Source: Porticoccus sp963974675 (lineage in GTDB: Bacteria > Pseudomonadota > Gammaproteobacteria > Pseudomonadales > Porticoccaceae). From it: a DNA stretch of 64,000 nt. Positions 51,032-60,786 of the stretch are shown here, one piece after another. The stretch lies in the NCBI GenBank assembly GCA_963974675.1, contig CAXBDQ010000004.1, positions 1 to 64,000 on the forward strand. The letters are read 5' to 3'. The notes under the pieces were generated by a model that saw only the letters and a list, made by a program, of their open reading frames with translations, did not search any database and was not told where the DNA came from. How positions within the stretch are numbered: the first letter of the stretch is position 1; each line of letters begins with the position of its first letter. Both the position numbers and the translations under genes were made by a program.

Positions 51032-52396
51032 ATGACCACGACGAACGACTATAAAGTAGCTGACATAAACCTCGCTGAGTGGGGCCGCAAAGAAATATCT
51101 ATCGCCGAAACAGAAATGCCTGCGTTGATGGCTCTGCGTGATAGCTACCGTGCAGAACAGCCTCTGGCAGGAACAAAAATTTTGGGTTGTATTCATATGA
51201 CCATCCAAACGGCTGTGTTGATCGAAACACTGGAAGCACTGGGCGCCGAGGTTCGCTGGACCTCCTGTAATATTTTCTCTACTCAGGATCATGCTGCAGC
51301 CGCTATCGCTGCAAATGGCACGCCTGTTTTTGCCTGGAAAGGTGAAACCGAAGAGGAATACGAATGGTGCCTTGAACAACAAGTTTTAAAAGATGGACAA
51401 CCTTGGGATGCCAATATGGTTCTAGATGACGGTGGTGACTTAACGGCACTCCTTCACGAAAAGTATCCAAAGGTATTGGAGAATGTTCACGGTATCACCG
51501 AAGAAACTACAACAGGCGTTCACCGCCTGTACGACATGCTGAGCAAGGGCGAATTAAAAGTACCCGCCATCAATGTCAACGATTCGGTTACCAAATCAAA
51601 AAATGACAACAAGTACGGCTGTCGCCACAGTCTCAATGATGCCATCAAACGTGCCACCGACCACCTGCTTGCAGGTAAAAAAGCATTGGTCATCGGTTAT
51701 GGCGATGTGGGAAAAGGCTCCGCTCAATCCTTAAACCAGGAAGGTATGATCGTCAAAGTAACGGAAGTCGATCCTATTTGTGCCATGCAAGCCTGTATGG
51801 ACGGCTTTGAAGTGGTCTCTACCTATCAAGATGGCGACGCGACAAAGGGCGTAAATACTCAATTGCTGGCGACCATAGACTTAGTCGTTACTTGCACAGG
51901 CAACTATAATGTTTGTGACGCTGACATTCTCGCAGCGTTAAAATCTGGATGTGTAGTGAGTAATATCGGTCATTTCGATAATGAAATTGACACGGCCTAT
52001 ATGCGTAAAACCTGGCAGTGGGAAGAGATCAAGCCTCAAGTGCATAAAGTATTCCGCAACAAAGAGACAAACGACCACCTGCTATTGCTTTCCGAAGGTA
52101 GATTAGTCAATTTAGGTAATGCCACCGGACACCCGAGTCGCGTTATGGATGGTTCATTTGCTAATCAGGTTTTGGCACAAATTCACCTATTCAAACAAAA
52201 ATATGCCGACCAAGATAAGTCTACCCAAGCACAATTATTACGGGTGGAAGTGCTGCCTAAAAAGCTAGATGAAGAGGTAGCGGCACATATGGTAAAAGGC
52301 TTTAGCGGTGTCATTACCCAGTTAAAACCCGAACAGGCCAAATACATCAATGTTCCCGTGGAAGGACCCTTTAAGGCTGATAGCTACAGATATTAA
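51032..52396 (+). CDS. ahcY: Adenosylhomocysteinase
   Basis: NAD-dependent hydrolase splitting S-adenosylhomocysteine to adenosine and homocysteine, removing methylation inhibition. 454 residues. ILGCIHMTIQTAVLIETL, VRWTSCNIFSTQDHAAAAI, ETTTGVHRLYDM, PAINVNDSVTKSKNDNKYGCRHSL, NAD motif LVIGYGDVGKGSAQSL, and the C-terminal DSYRY. In the same operon as metK; the 69-nt upstream spacer shows no SAH riboswitch fold. Confidence 0.98.
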   Translation: MTTTNDYKVADINLAEWGRKEISIAETEMPALMALRDSYRAEQPLAGTKILGCIHMTIQTAVLIETLEALGAEVRWTSCNIFSTQDHAAAAIAANGTPVFAWKGETEEEYEWCLEQQVLKDGQPWDANMVLDDGGDLTALLHEKYPKVLENVHGITEETTTGVHRLYDMLSKGELKVPAINVNDSVTKSKNDNKYGCRHSLNDAIKRATDHLLAGKKALVIGYGDVGKGSAQSLNQEGMIVKVTEVDPICAMQACMDGFEVVSTYQDGDATKGVNTQLLATIDLVVTCTGNYNVCDADILAALKSGCVVSNIGHFDNEIDTAYMRKTWQWEEIKPQVHKVFRNKETNDHLLLLSEGRLVNLGNATGHPSRVMDGSFANQVLAQIHLFKQKYADQDKSTQAQLLRVEVLPKKLDEEVAAHMVKGFSGVITQLKPEQAKYINVPVEGPFKADSYRY

Positions 52397-52457
52397 TTTT
52401 TCAACTTCAGCTATCGCGTCCGATTAACAAGGTATAAATAACGAAAAAGAACATGTT

Positions 52458-53297
52458 ATGACTAATCACCACCTAAGCTTTGAGTTTTTTCCGCCAAAGA
52501 CCCAGGAAGGTAGGAAAAAGCTCCACGATACCCATCAACAGTTGGCAAAATTCCAACCGGAATTTTTCTCTGTCACCTATGGTGCCGGCGGCTCCACTCG
52601 TGAATTTACACGTGACATTGTGCTCGAAATTCAGGGCACCGGCTCCAGTGCTACACCCCACCTCTCCATTGGTAGTGATAGTCGCCAATCAGTTTTAGAG
52701 TTGCTACAAAATTATAAAGATGAGGGTATTAATCGCATTGTTGCCCTACGTGGTGACCTTCCCTCTGGTACGGGCGGTGCTAGTCAACTTGTTTACGCCA
52801 ATGAACTAGTGGTTTTTATTCGTGAGCATTTTGGCAATTTCTTTGAGCTGCTAGTTGCCGCGTACCCGGAAATTCACCCAGAGGCAGAAAGCTACGAAAA
52901 GGATGTTTACTGGCTGGGAAAAAAATTTGAAGCTGGGGCGAACCGCGCCATCACCCAGTATTTTTACAATCCTGACAGCTATTTCTATTTTCTGGATCAA
53001 TGCCAAAAAGCGGGGATCGACCAGCCCATTATTCCAGGCATTATGCCAATCATTAACTATCAAAATCTGATTCGGTTCTCCGATAGCTGTGGTGCAGATA
53101 TTCCACGCTGGATTCGCCAGAGACTTCAACAGTACGGGAATGACACAGAAAGTATTAAGGCCTTTGGTCTAGAAGTTGTCACCAACCTCTGCGAAAAATT
53201 ATTGGCCAATGGCGCGCCTGGGCTGCATTTTTACACCATGAACCAAGTCGATGCCAATGCTGCCCTATGTAAAAATTTGGGTTTTTCTGAAAACTAA
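52458..53297 (+). CDS. metF: 5,10-methylenetetrahydrofolate reductase
   Basis: FAD enzyme producing 5-methyl-THF for methionine synthesis. 279 residues. LSFEFFPPKTQEGRKKL at the N terminus, FFSVTYGAGGSTREFT, GINRIVALRGDLPSG, AYPEIHPEAESYEKDVYWLGKKFEAGANRAITQYFYNP, IIPGIMPI, and a closing APGLHFYTMN. Completes the methyl cycle with metK and ahcY. The stop codon overlaps the rsmE start (TAATG), coupling translation. Confidence 0.97.
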   Translation: MTNHHLSFEFFPPKTQEGRKKLHDTHQQLAKFQPEFFSVTYGAGGSTREFTRDIVLEIQGTGSSATPHLSIGSDSRQSVLELLQNYKDEGINRIVALRGDLPSGTGGASQLVYANELVVFIREHFGNFFELLVAAYPEIHPEAESYEKDVYWLGKKFEAGANRAITQYFYNPDSYFYFLDQCQKAGIDQPIIPGIMPIINYQNLIRFSDSCGADIPRWIRQRLQQYGNDTESIKAFGLEVVTNLCEKLLANGAPGLHFYTMNQVDANAALCKNLGFSEN

Positions 53298-54031
53298 TGC
53301 GAGAAATTCGAGTTTTTACTAATCAATCCCTGGCCACTGGTGAAGAAATAACACTGGATGCTCTATCCTCTCGCCACTTAGCCACCGTATTACGATTAAA
53401 GTCAGGTGAACCAGTTTCGCTGTTCAACGGACAAGGCGGCGAGTTTCTCGCCACACTTAAGAAATGCAATAACAAACGAGTTACCGCCTCTATTATCAGT
53501 TTTACCGACGCCAAACGAGAATCACCCCTGCATATCCATTTAGGTATTGGAATGTCACGGGGTGACCGTATGGACTGGGTTATACAGAAAGCCACCGAGG
53601 TTGGTGTGACAGAAATCACACCGCTATATACCGAGCGGACTGAGGTTAAACTGAAAGGCGACCGATCTGAAAAAAAATTGCGGCACTGGCAACAAATTTG
53701 TATCAGTGCTTGTGAACAGTCTTACCGCAATAAAGTCCCGGTCATTCACTCACCAATAGATCTTCATCAATGGGTTAGCGCCGTAGATACAGAAAAAAAA
53801 TTGGTTCTCCATCACCGCAGTCAACACAGCCTCTCAGTACTTGGGAAGCAACAAGCCAATAGTGTGGCCCTTTTGATTGGACCGGAAGGCGGGCTAAATA
53901 CCCAAGAAATTCAAATTGCAGAAGAGGCTGGCTATGCACCGTGGGCTCTTGGGCCACGAGTGTTACGAACTGAAACAGCACCCGTTGTTGCCATCAGTGT
54001 GCTTCAATCAATGTGGGGAGACTTCCTTTAG
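53297..54031 (+). CDS. rsmE: 16S rRNA (uracil(1498)-N3)-methyltransferase RsmE
   Basis: SPOUT-class SAM-dependent methyltransferase of 244 residues. N-terminal PUA-like part (MREIRVFTNQSLATGEEITLDALSSRHLATVLRLKSGE), then the alpha/beta knot with GMSRGDRMDWVIQKATEVGVTEITPLYTERTEVK and the SAM-binding VALLIGPEGGLNTQEIQIAEEAGY...LGPRVLRTETAPVVAISVLQ. Consumes SAM, so its coupling to metF is metabolically reasonable though possibly incidental. Last gene of the operon. Confidence 0.96.
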   Translation: MREIRVFTNQSLATGEEITLDALSSRHLATVLRLKSGEPVSLFNGQGGEFLATLKKCNNKRVTASIISFTDAKRESPLHIHLGIGMSRGDRMDWVIQKATEVGVTEITPLYTERTEVKLKGDRSEKKLRHWQQICISACEQSYRNKVPVIHSPIDLHQWVSAVDTEKKLVLHHRSQHSLSVLGKQQANSVALLIGPEGGLNTQEIQIAEEAGYAPWALGPRVLRTETAPVVAISVLQSMWGDFL

Positions 54032-54468
54032 GCAAGAGTAGCCTAAACTTACCTTCATTCTGTTAACAATCGATACTTTCACCATACGACAAAGATTACC
54101 AACGCTTCGCTGGCGGTCTCGATCAATCCCAGCAATGTATATATCGTCAAATAATAAATTTATGCTCCCAAAATTGCTGATCTATGTCATCAGCTTACTC
54201 ATATTTCGGCTGCATCCTTAACAAACCTTTTTCACTCTCGGTATAGTTACCGCCTAGTCTGGCGTCTAGATAAATTAACAACATTGCTAACCACAGAAGG
54301 TCCTCGTTGCACTAACGGGCTCAAAGTAATTCAAGTTGCGAATAGTCGGGGATTACCGGTTGGTTGATCGAATGACCCTAACTGTATGAAATACTGTTAA
54401 AGGTAACCGGTTATACGTCATTAATAAAATAACGTGACGTAAAGAATCAAACTGGAGAGGGTAAAATG
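54032..54468. other. Intergenic region downstream of rsmE
   Basis: About 440 nt with no accepted ORF, no tRNA or rRNA. It lies between rsmE and the secB-like gene's terminator. GC is uneven and no repeat was recognised. A clear rsmE terminator was not seen in it. Confidence 0.6.
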
Positions 54469-54500
54469 AATAATGCCGAGAACTTGTTCTCGGCATTATT
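54469..54500. terminator. Bidirectional terminator of secB-like gene
   Basis: 14-bp perfect stem AATAATGCCGAGAA with TTCTCGGCATTATT, loop CTTG. It sits 28 nt past the secB-like stop codon on the minus strand; A/T-rich ends give a T tract on both strands. Confidence 0.8.
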
Positions 54501-54527
54501 GTATAAATCCTGTAAGCCGGACCTTTA

Positions 54528-54962
54528 TTAGTGAGCTCTTGCCTTCTTCTCTTTATACATTGCATCAAAGTTAATTGGTGCCAGCATCAGAGGTGGGTAC
54601 CCTGCTTTAAGAAGGATGTGATCCACTGTTTCACGAAGATAGGGGAACATGATGGCGGGGCATGCTGAATTCAATGCTTCGTCCAAACGATCTTCCGGAA
54701 AGCCTGAAATAATAAACATTGCCGCTTGATCAACGATCAAATTAAATGCTGCAATCTCCTCATTTTTTGCTGTGACCTCAACCGTCAAAGTCACTTCGTG
54801 ACGATTGTCATCTATCACGTTATGCAGAATATTGAGATCTAACGTTGTTACTGGTTTCCAATCTGTACCAAAAACACTCGCAGAGTTAGGTGATTCAAAA
54901 ATCTGTTTCTTTACATATATTTTCTGCATTGAAAAATGCGGTTCATTCTTATCTTGTGACAT
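54528..54962 (-). CDS. secB: SecB-like protein-export chaperone
   Basis: 144-residue SecB fold from ATG 54962, with GAGGAG about 8 nt upstream. FSMQKIYVKKQIFESPNSASVF...WKPVTTLDLN matches the SecB N-terminal strand pattern, followed by HEVTLTVEVTAKNEEIAAFNLIVDQAAMFIISG and the C-terminal ACPAIMFPYLRETVDHILLKAGYPPLMLAPINFDAMY. Divergence from the E. coli sequence is considerable, so it could be a secB paralogue rather than the housekeeping copy. It is 240 nt downstream of acxC on the same strand but behind a strong terminator. No toxin-antitoxin genes adjoin it. Confidence 0.85.
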   Translation of the reverse strand: MSQDKNEPHFSMQKIYVKKQIFESPNSASVFGTDWKPVTTLDLNILHNVIDDNRHEVTLTVEVTAKNEEIAAFNLIVDQAAMFIISGFPEDRLDEALNSACPAIMFPYLRETVDHILLKAGYPPLMLAPINFDAMYKEKKARAH

Positions 54963-55198
54963 AGCTTTCTCCTCAATACTTAATAAAGTACGGTCAACCA
55001 ACCTAACCCACTATGTTGGGGTGACTCGCAATATTTCAATGAAAGAATAGACAAATATTTCTAACTAGAACTGTTGGCAGATAAGACTAGACCAGCCCAC
55101 CTGAGTGTTAAATATTGACTTAGAAATGTTAAGAAAATAAATAAGTTAGATTTTAAACTGAAATGAGTTTAGAAATTTTGACAAACCTAAAATAGTAA

Positions 55199-55221
55199 GG
55201 TCCCGGCCGATGGCCGGGACC
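55199..55221 (-). terminator. Rho-independent terminator of the acx operon
   Basis: Perfect 10-bp stem GGTCCCGGCC - GAT - GGCCGGGACC, 20 nt past the acxC stop codon. On the minus strand it is followed by TTACTATTTT. Confidence 0.9.
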
Positions 55222-55241
55222 CAGTACTACGTTACAACATC

Positions 55242-55742
55242 TTAGATCTTAGCAGGAGCAGGCATTTCCATCCACTCGAAGAAAGTCTTCAAGTCTGGCT
55301 GGATATCATGCATTACTGGATACCAAGGTGTTGGTGCTTCAATATCAAGCATAGATCCACAGCTTGGGCAAGAATACTCACGGTAAACCTGCCAGCTAGT
55401 GTCTGGTGACATCAAGCGAGGATAAACTTCATCCATTTTTTCCGCAGTATCGCGAACATAAATGTTAGCACCCAATTTCCAGTTGTTACGGTAATCACCG
55501 AAGTCATGACCGCAGTTACACTTAACAATGATTTCTCCATCAGTAGCTGACTCAACTACGTTCAAACGTGGCCCCAAAGCCAGAATGATTTTGTCGTCGT
55601 AAGTCGCTGCATCCTGAAGCACTTCCATATAAAGAGCATAACGCTCAGCATCTTTAGGCATGGAGAGCATTTTGTGGACGGAATCCCAATCGAGGGTTCC
55701 TTCTACCAGGTCATGAACCTGTTTCTTGGTATATGTACTCAT
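55242..55742 (-). CDS. acxC: Acetone carboxylase gamma subunit
   Basis: Small subunit of the (alpha-beta-gamma)2 acetone carboxylase, which converts acetone plus bicarbonate to acetoacetate using ATP. 166 residues, matching the known gamma subunit size (about 167). Cysteine pairs C75/C77 (VKCNCGHDFGDYRNNWKLGA) and C125/C128 (YSCPSCGSMLDIEAPTPWYPVMHDIQPDL) form a zinc-ribbon-like site. It is the last gene of acxA-acxB-acxC, 89 nt after acxB, and ends at a strong terminator. Very sure from synteny and motifs. Confidence 0.93.
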   Translation of the reverse strand: MSTYTKKQVHDLVEGTLDWDSVHKMLSMPKDAERYALYMEVLQDAATYDDKIILALGPRLNVVESATDGEIIVKCNCGHDFGDYRNNWKLGANIYVRDTAEKMDEVYPRLMSPDTSWQVYREYSCPSCGSMLDIEAPTPWYPVMHDIQPDLKTFFEWMEMPAPAKI

Positions 55743-55831
55743 ATGTGAAATCTCTTATATTCGTTCAATTCGTCAATGATAGAGTGGCAACGGTACACTG
55801 TAACCACTCCGCTCAAAGGCCAAGTAAGCGC

Positions 55832-58177
55832 TTATTCTTCAGTCATAATGACGGGCTTACAGTCCGGCATTTCACTGATATCCATAGTCTTAGTAGAGCC
55901 AAACATGGGGATACCCAAGCTTGATTCTAACAAGTTCCAGTCGGCTGGCAGATCCCAGAATGTTTTAAATTCATCTAGGAATGGCTCAGACAACGCGAAG
56001 CTGGAAGCAAACATTTGCTTAACTTGTGGAGAAGCGTCGAGATCAAGGATCTTGGCACGCTCAGTTTCCATCCACTCAGTAACAGGAACACTGCGTGCTT
56101 TACGCTCTTCTTTCATTTCAGCTTGACGAGCTGATGTTTTGGCTGAATCAACCGTGTAAACACCTTCCGCATCTTGAGTGTATACCACACCGTAGATTTT
56201 CTTAGCGAACTCAGGAAGGACGTAGTTTTCATTCAGATCTTCTTCGATACTTTGACGACCTGTATGTAGACGGTCTAAAGGATCACCGAAACCAGGACCA
56301 CCACGGAGGTAGTTCAGGTACAAATCACCATTGTCGAAGATTGCTTCAGTAGTAATACACTGCTTGTCACGCTTAACTACAGCGTCTGGGCCAAGGTGTT
56401 TTTCCCACTCACGATCATCTGGGTTCAAATCTTCTCCCAGTGGAATTGTTTTGCCTTGCGCAATTCTACCGTCTTCACCTAGAAGGCCAGTGTTGTGAGC
56501 TTCAAAACGATAACCAGTTGCTGAAGGATAACCACCCATCAGACCCCAGTCACTGTTCATGTAGCCGTTACCCATGAAGAACATAGTCCAGTCACAAGAA
56601 CCCCATACCATACGCAGGGTCTCAAAACCTAAACCACCGCGGTACTTACCGTAACCGCCAGAGTTGGTTTTTTGAGTACGACCCAAGTATAGAAGTGGCT
56701 CAGCCAGTTCCCAGATCTCGATATCACCCATATCGCCTTCAGGGTTCCAGATCGCAGCAGCGTTGTTCAAGCCATCTTTCATAGCACAAGCGCCAGTACC
56801 ACAAGCAGCTGTTTCGAAGCTGTTTACAGCGTGAATATCGCCGTCTTGGTTGATACCGCCACCTTGTAGCCAGTTACAAGGGTTAGAGTTACCAGAGTTA
56901 ACTTCTTCCAGATAACCACGACCGAAGTAAGTACGGCTAATACCGCGCCACAAGGAACTCCAAGAAGATACCAAGAAGTGCCATGCATCAGCGTGAGCTG
57001 TACGACGGTCATCCGGGTTGGTCCAAGTACCTTTAGGCAGACGGAATTGAGTGGCATAACGTGCACCATCATTAATACGCTCTGTAGGCACAAGGCTTTG
57101 AGTCATCATTACCCAAATACCAGAAGTAAACGCTGTGGGGTTAGCGTTATACGTGTGCCAGCCCCAACGACTACAACCTTCAAAGTCCAAACGCCAGGTA
57201 GCGTCAGCTTTAACGGTGATTGTGCAAGGCGCGTGCATGATAGTGTCAATTTTAGCGAACGGAGATGGTACATTCACGTCTGGGTGAGTGTAAGGCACAT
57301 CTACGAATGCAACTGTTTTAACTTTGCCTGGAATACACATAGCCTTAATACGGCTAGTCAGACCACGGCGACCATCTTCAATAACTTCTAGAGCGAACTG
57401 TTCCCAAGCATCAACACCTTCTTCAGCAATGGTTTCTTGAACCATTTCACGAATCATGTGAGTACCTGCAATACGAGTTTTCTCATCGAGAATCCAGTAT
57501 TTAACAGTACGAACGTTACGTTGGCTTTCGTGCAACCAGTCGCGCAGAGGAGTGTCATTCACGCCCGTCTTACGACAAGTAATTTGCAGACCATCACCGA
57601 AGCGTTGGATCTGACCGTTTGACATGGAGCCAGGACCTACAGCACCAGTATCAATTACGTGAGTTACACCACCTACCCATGCTTGCAAATATCCTTCAAA
57701 GAAAACAGGAACAATTGTTGCAATATCGCAAGGGTGAACATTACCCGTTTGGCAGTCATTGTTAGTGAACATGTCACCGTCATTGATGCCAGGGTTGATT
57801 TCCCAGTTGTTCTGGATCATATATTTGATCGCAGCGCCCATGGTACCAACGTGAATGATAATACCAGTAGAAGTAGCAACACAATCGCCAGCTACGTTGT
57901 ACAGGGTGAAACACAACTCACCTTCCTGCTCAACAATTGGAGACGCTGCAATCTTCTTAGCAACTTCACGAGAGTTAACCAAGCCAGCACGAACTTTTGA
58001 AAAAATACGCTCGTAACCGATTGGATCTCTTTCTTTAAATTCTAGAGTTTTAATACCGTTATAGTGACCAGTTTCTGCTGAACGAGCCAGAATACCATTA
58101 CGATTTTCATCTAGTGACAAACCATTTCTTAACAGCTTGCCTAGTTTTTCCCCAAAGGGGCTATGTAAACTTGTCAT
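55832..58177 (-). CDS. acxB: Acetone carboxylase alpha subunit (hydantoinase B-like)
   Basis: 781-residue subunit with hydantoinase B/oxoprolinase-like fold. In the Xanthobacter enzyme the alpha subunit binds Mn2+ through two His and an Asp. Here H148, D151 and H173 in NVHPCDIATIV and GGVTHVIDTG have exactly the same 3- and 25-residue spacing. Other features: GNGYMNSDWGLMGGYPSA, FAACGTGACAM-type FETAACGTGACAMKDG, and RGGPGFGDPLDRLH. Codon use is biased toward common codons (CGT, GGT, GCT), suggesting high expression. Sits 63 nt after acxA in one transcript. Confidence 0.95.
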   Translation of the reverse strand: MTSLHSPFGEKLGKLLRNGLSLDENRNGILARSAETGHYNGIKTLEFKERDPIGYERIFSKVRAGLVNSREVAKKIAASPIVEQEGELCFTLYNVAGDCVATSTGIIIHVGTMGAAIKYMIQNNWEINPGINDGDMFTNNDCQTGNVHPCDIATIVPVFFEGYLQAWVGGVTHVIDTGAVGPGSMSNGQIQRFGDGLQITCRKTGVNDTPLRDWLHESQRNVRTVKYWILDEKTRIAGTHMIREMVQETIAEEGVDAWEQFALEVIEDGRRGLTSRIKAMCIPGKVKTVAFVDVPYTHPDVNVPSPFAKIDTIMHAPCTITVKADATWRLDFEGCSRWGWHTYNANPTAFTSGIWVMMTQSLVPTERINDGARYATQFRLPKGTWTNPDDRRTAHADAWHFLVSSWSSLWRGISRTYFGRGYLEEVNSGNSNPCNWLQGGGINQDGDIHAVNSFETAACGTGACAMKDGLNNAAAIWNPEGDMGDIEIWELAEPLLYLGRTQKTNSGGYGKYRGGLGFETLRMVWGSCDWTMFFMGNGYMNSDWGLMGGYPSATGYRFEAHNTGLLGEDGRIAQGKTIPLGEDLNPDDREWEKHLGPDAVVKRDKQCITTEAIFDNGDLYLNYLRGGPGFGDPLDRLHTGRQSIEEDLNENYVLPEFAKKIYGVVYTQDAEGVYTVDSAKTSARQAEMKEERKARSVPVTEWMETERAKILDLDASPQVKQMFASSFALSEPFLDEFKTFWDLPADWNLLESSLGIPMFGSTKTMDISEMPDCKPVIMTEE

Positions 58178-58240
58178 TTGTTATCCTCTGTATCTTTTCG
58201 TCTATGTAATTGACGTAAGCAATCTTTTAGATGCGTGATC

Positions 58241-60385
58241 TTAGGCTTCTTCAACCAAATGGAACAGACGGTGCTTATCCAAGAAGGTTGAGAAACCAGT
58301 CGGTACTACATAGGTAGTCGCATCAGATTCGATAACGGCCGGACCGACAATGTTGTTACCTGGGAGTAGAGATTCCATGTGGAACAAATCGGCTTCAACC
58401 CATACGCGATTATCATAGAACTTACGCTTGCCCAGAACTGCATTTTCTGGAGGAGTAGGACCAGAATCTGGCTCTGAAGGAATAGCTGGCTTACTAGTTT
58501 CAACCGAACCACGAAGGATCGCACCAGTAATACCAAAGCCCAGTTCAGGAGAACGGGCCGCATCGGCATATACACGAGCGTAAGTTTCATCAAACGCTTT
58601 AACCAGTGTAGGCCAATCTTCTTTACCAGAAACCTTGCTTAGAGGTGAATCAATTTCCAGATCGTTCAGCTGACCCATGTACTGCATACTATAGCCAGGC
58701 TTCAGGGTAACTGCTGATTCATCAAATCCGTTAATCGCGAACTCTTCCAGTACTTTAACTTTGAGTTCGTCCCAAGCTCTCTGCAATTTCTTACAAGCTG
58801 CATCGATATCTTCATCAGTTGATTCGTCGTCAATACCAACGTCAACACTCTTATCGTAGCGATATTCAAAATCTGCAGTAGCACAACCAAATGCAGAGAA
58901 ACCAGCCGCCCAAGCAGGAACGATAGTTTCTTTAAAGCCCAAGCCTTTAGTGTAACCGTAGGCGTGAACTGGACCACCACCACCGTAGGAGAAGCACACG
59001 AAATCACGTGGGCTGTAACCCTTACCGGTAATCATCGCACGAAGGTGTTGACGCAAAGAAAGGTCAAGCAATTCGATTACACCAGCAGCCGCGTCTTCTA
59101 CAGACAGGCCAAGTGGCGTAGCAATTTGGTCTTGGATACACTGACGAGCACGAGGCACGTCCAGATCCAGAATACCACCGAGGAAGTTATCTGGGTTCAG
59201 GTAACCAAGGATGATGTGACAGTCAGTTACAGAAACTGTATCCAGACCACCTTCTGGCCAGCAAGTACCTACACGGTAACCAGCACTATCAGGACCCAAT
59301 TTCAGAGACATAGAGTAAGGATCGATACGTACAAAACTACCTGCACCAGCACCGATACTATCCATGGCAACCATTGGCAGAGACAGCACCAAACGAGCCA
59401 TATCACTATCTTTATGGATAGAGTAGTTGCCTTGAGTGATCAAAGCCATATCGAAGCTGGTACCACCGATGTCGGAACATGCGATGTTTTCGTAGCCAAG
59501 CTGTTCACCCAGGTACTTAGCACCGATTACACCACCGATTGGACCTGATACCAGCGAACGAGCTAGTTCTTTTGCTTTCCAACCAATTGTGCCGCCATGT
59601 GTCGCCATTACGCGCAAGTCGAAAGTAGCACCTTCAGCCTTCATGCGATCACTCAACTGGCCAAGAATTTTGCGCGAAGGCTCTGCCGCATACGCTTCAA
59701 GGATAGTTGTGTTAGTACGGTGGCTTTCTTTGCGTACTGGGTAGTAATCAACGGAAGCAAAAACTGGGATATCAGCACCCATTTCTTTCGCTACTTCTTT
59801 AACAACATCACGAACAGCACGTTCGTGTTCGCCATTCAGGTAAGAACTGATCAGGCTGATAGCAATTGCTTTAACGCCTTGTTCAATCAGTTCACGAGCC
59901 GCTTCGCGTGCTTCGTGAATACGAAGAGGAATTACAATTTGACCTTTCGCATCTATACGCTCAGTTACACCACGAGTGTCGTGAATGTGAACCAGAGACT
60001 CGTCATAACGGTGGGTGTTAAGGTGAAGGCGATCTTCAAACGCATAACCTAAGTAGCACTGAATCGCACGACCCATACGGTGAAAATCTTCAAAACCTTT
60101 ACTCACGATCAAGCCAGTGCGAAGACCCTTACGACCAACAACACGGTTAAGCATGGCTGTACCAGAGAATACACAGGTAACCATTTCTGGGTATACGTCG
60201 TGTACTTCACGACCCCAGTGAGCCAATGCGTCTTTACTGGATTCCAGTACTGCATTTGCTTCGTCCGCATCACTCTGAGCTTTACCGACAACAAATGTGC
60301 CATCTTTACGCACAAAGAATGTGTCAGTCATTGTGCCGCCAGCATCGATCCCAAGGACCTCGACGGGATTAGTTAATTCATTCAA
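58241..60385 (-). CDS. acxA: Acetone carboxylase beta subunit (hydantoinase A-like)
   Basis: 714-residue ATP-binding subunit with hydantoinase A/ASKHA-like fold. The nucleotide-binding motif VLGIDAGGTMTDTFFV lies near residues 10-26; later blocks include VMATHGGTIGWKAKELARSLVSGPIGG, ACSDIGGTSFDMALI, and VCFSYGGGGPVHAYGY. It phosphorylates acetone and bicarbonate for carboxylation. It is the first gene of the operon; the start at 60385 lies about 100 nt downstream of a sigma-54 promoter. Opposite-strand ORFs of up to 194 codons here are shadows of its biased codon use. Confidence 0.95.
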   Translation of the reverse strand: MNELTNPVEVLGIDAGGTMTDTFFVRKDGTFVVGKAQSDADEANAVLESSKDALAHWGREVHDVYPEMVTCVFSGTAMLNRVVGRKGLRTGLIVSKGFEDFHRMGRAIQCYLGYAFEDRLHLNTHRYDESLVHIHDTRGVTERIDAKGQIVIPLRIHEAREAARELIEQGVKAIAISLISSYLNGEHERAVRDVVKEVAKEMGADIPVFASVDYYPVRKESHRTNTTILEAYAAEPSRKILGQLSDRMKAEGATFDLRVMATHGGTIGWKAKELARSLVSGPIGGVIGAKYLGEQLGYENIACSDIGGTSFDMALITQGNYSIHKDSDMARLVLSLPMVAMDSIGAGAGSFVRIDPYSMSLKLGPDSAGYRVGTCWPEGGLDTVSVTDCHIILGYLNPDNFLGGILDLDVPRARQCIQDQIATPLGLSVEDAAAGVIELLDLSLRQHLRAMITGKGYSPRDFVCFSYGGGGPVHAYGYTKGLGFKETIVPAWAAGFSAFGCATADFEYRYDKSVDVGIDDESTDEDIDAACKKLQRAWDELKVKVLEEFAINGFDESAVTLKPGYSMQYMGQLNDLEIDSPLSKVSGKEDWPTLVKAFDETYARVYADAARSPELGFGITGAILRGSVETSKPAIPSEPDSGPTPPENAVLGKRKFYDNRVWVEADLFHMESLLPGNNIVGPAVIESDATTYVVPTGFSTFLDKHRLFHLVEEA

Positions 60386-60786
60386 GTTTATATCCTCTAA
60401 TTATGAGTTGTTAACTTCTACCCCCTGCCACCAATTAACTGATCGACAGTTTTTAGCGCTGCGACCGGGGACGGGAGTACCCTCGGTACGGACTATTGCA
60501 ACAGCCGTGCCAATGGGGATTTATCATTTAATATTGTTGGGTTATAACAACTTACGAAATAACACTACCACCAGATACCTCAAAACCGTATGATAATCAG
60601 TCGTCGTCTGAGCGTTAATCGAACCAAATTAAAGCACGGCTTATGAAAACTGTCCAATATAATTCAGTTAAAAAGCCTTGAACGCCTTCTAAATAGGGAA
60701 TTTTCTATATAAAGGACAAGCGATATCGTTCTGCTCTATACTTACAAAGCTATAGCTTTAAGTACTATCTAAATGTGAAAGGTGCC
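60386..60786. other. Divergent regulatory region acxA/acxR
   Basis: About 400 nt between the divergent acxA and acxR. It holds the sigma-54 promoter at 60497-60512. Upstream of it are several short imperfect dyads: GTTG...CAAC (around 60536-60552), AACTG...CAGTT (around 60648-60670), and TGTCC/GGACA about 60 nt apart. These are candidates for activator-binding sites. No ORF was accepted. Confidence 0.6.
60497..60512 (-). promoter_or_regulatory. Sigma-54 (-24/-12) promoter of acxABC
   Basis: On the minus strand TGGCACG-N4-TTGCA, a perfect consensus sigma-54 promoter, about 112-127 nt upstream of the acxA start. The divergent gene encodes a sigma-54 activator, which fits. Confidence 0.88.

Noticed and set aside
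54032..54468. tRNA or small RNA in the long gap after rsmE
   Set aside because: No cloverleaf, T-loop GTTCRA context with acceptor pairing, or promoter-terminator pair could be assembled by eye.
58964..59548. 194-codon plus-strand ORF opposite acxA
   Set aside because: Lies antisense inside acxA, has Thr/Ser/Arg-rich low-complexity translation typical of a shadow of codon-biased sequence, and no RBS; not a gene.
59597..60052. 151-codon plus-strand ORF opposite acxA
   Set aside because: Same artefact: antisense to the strongly supported acxA reading frame.
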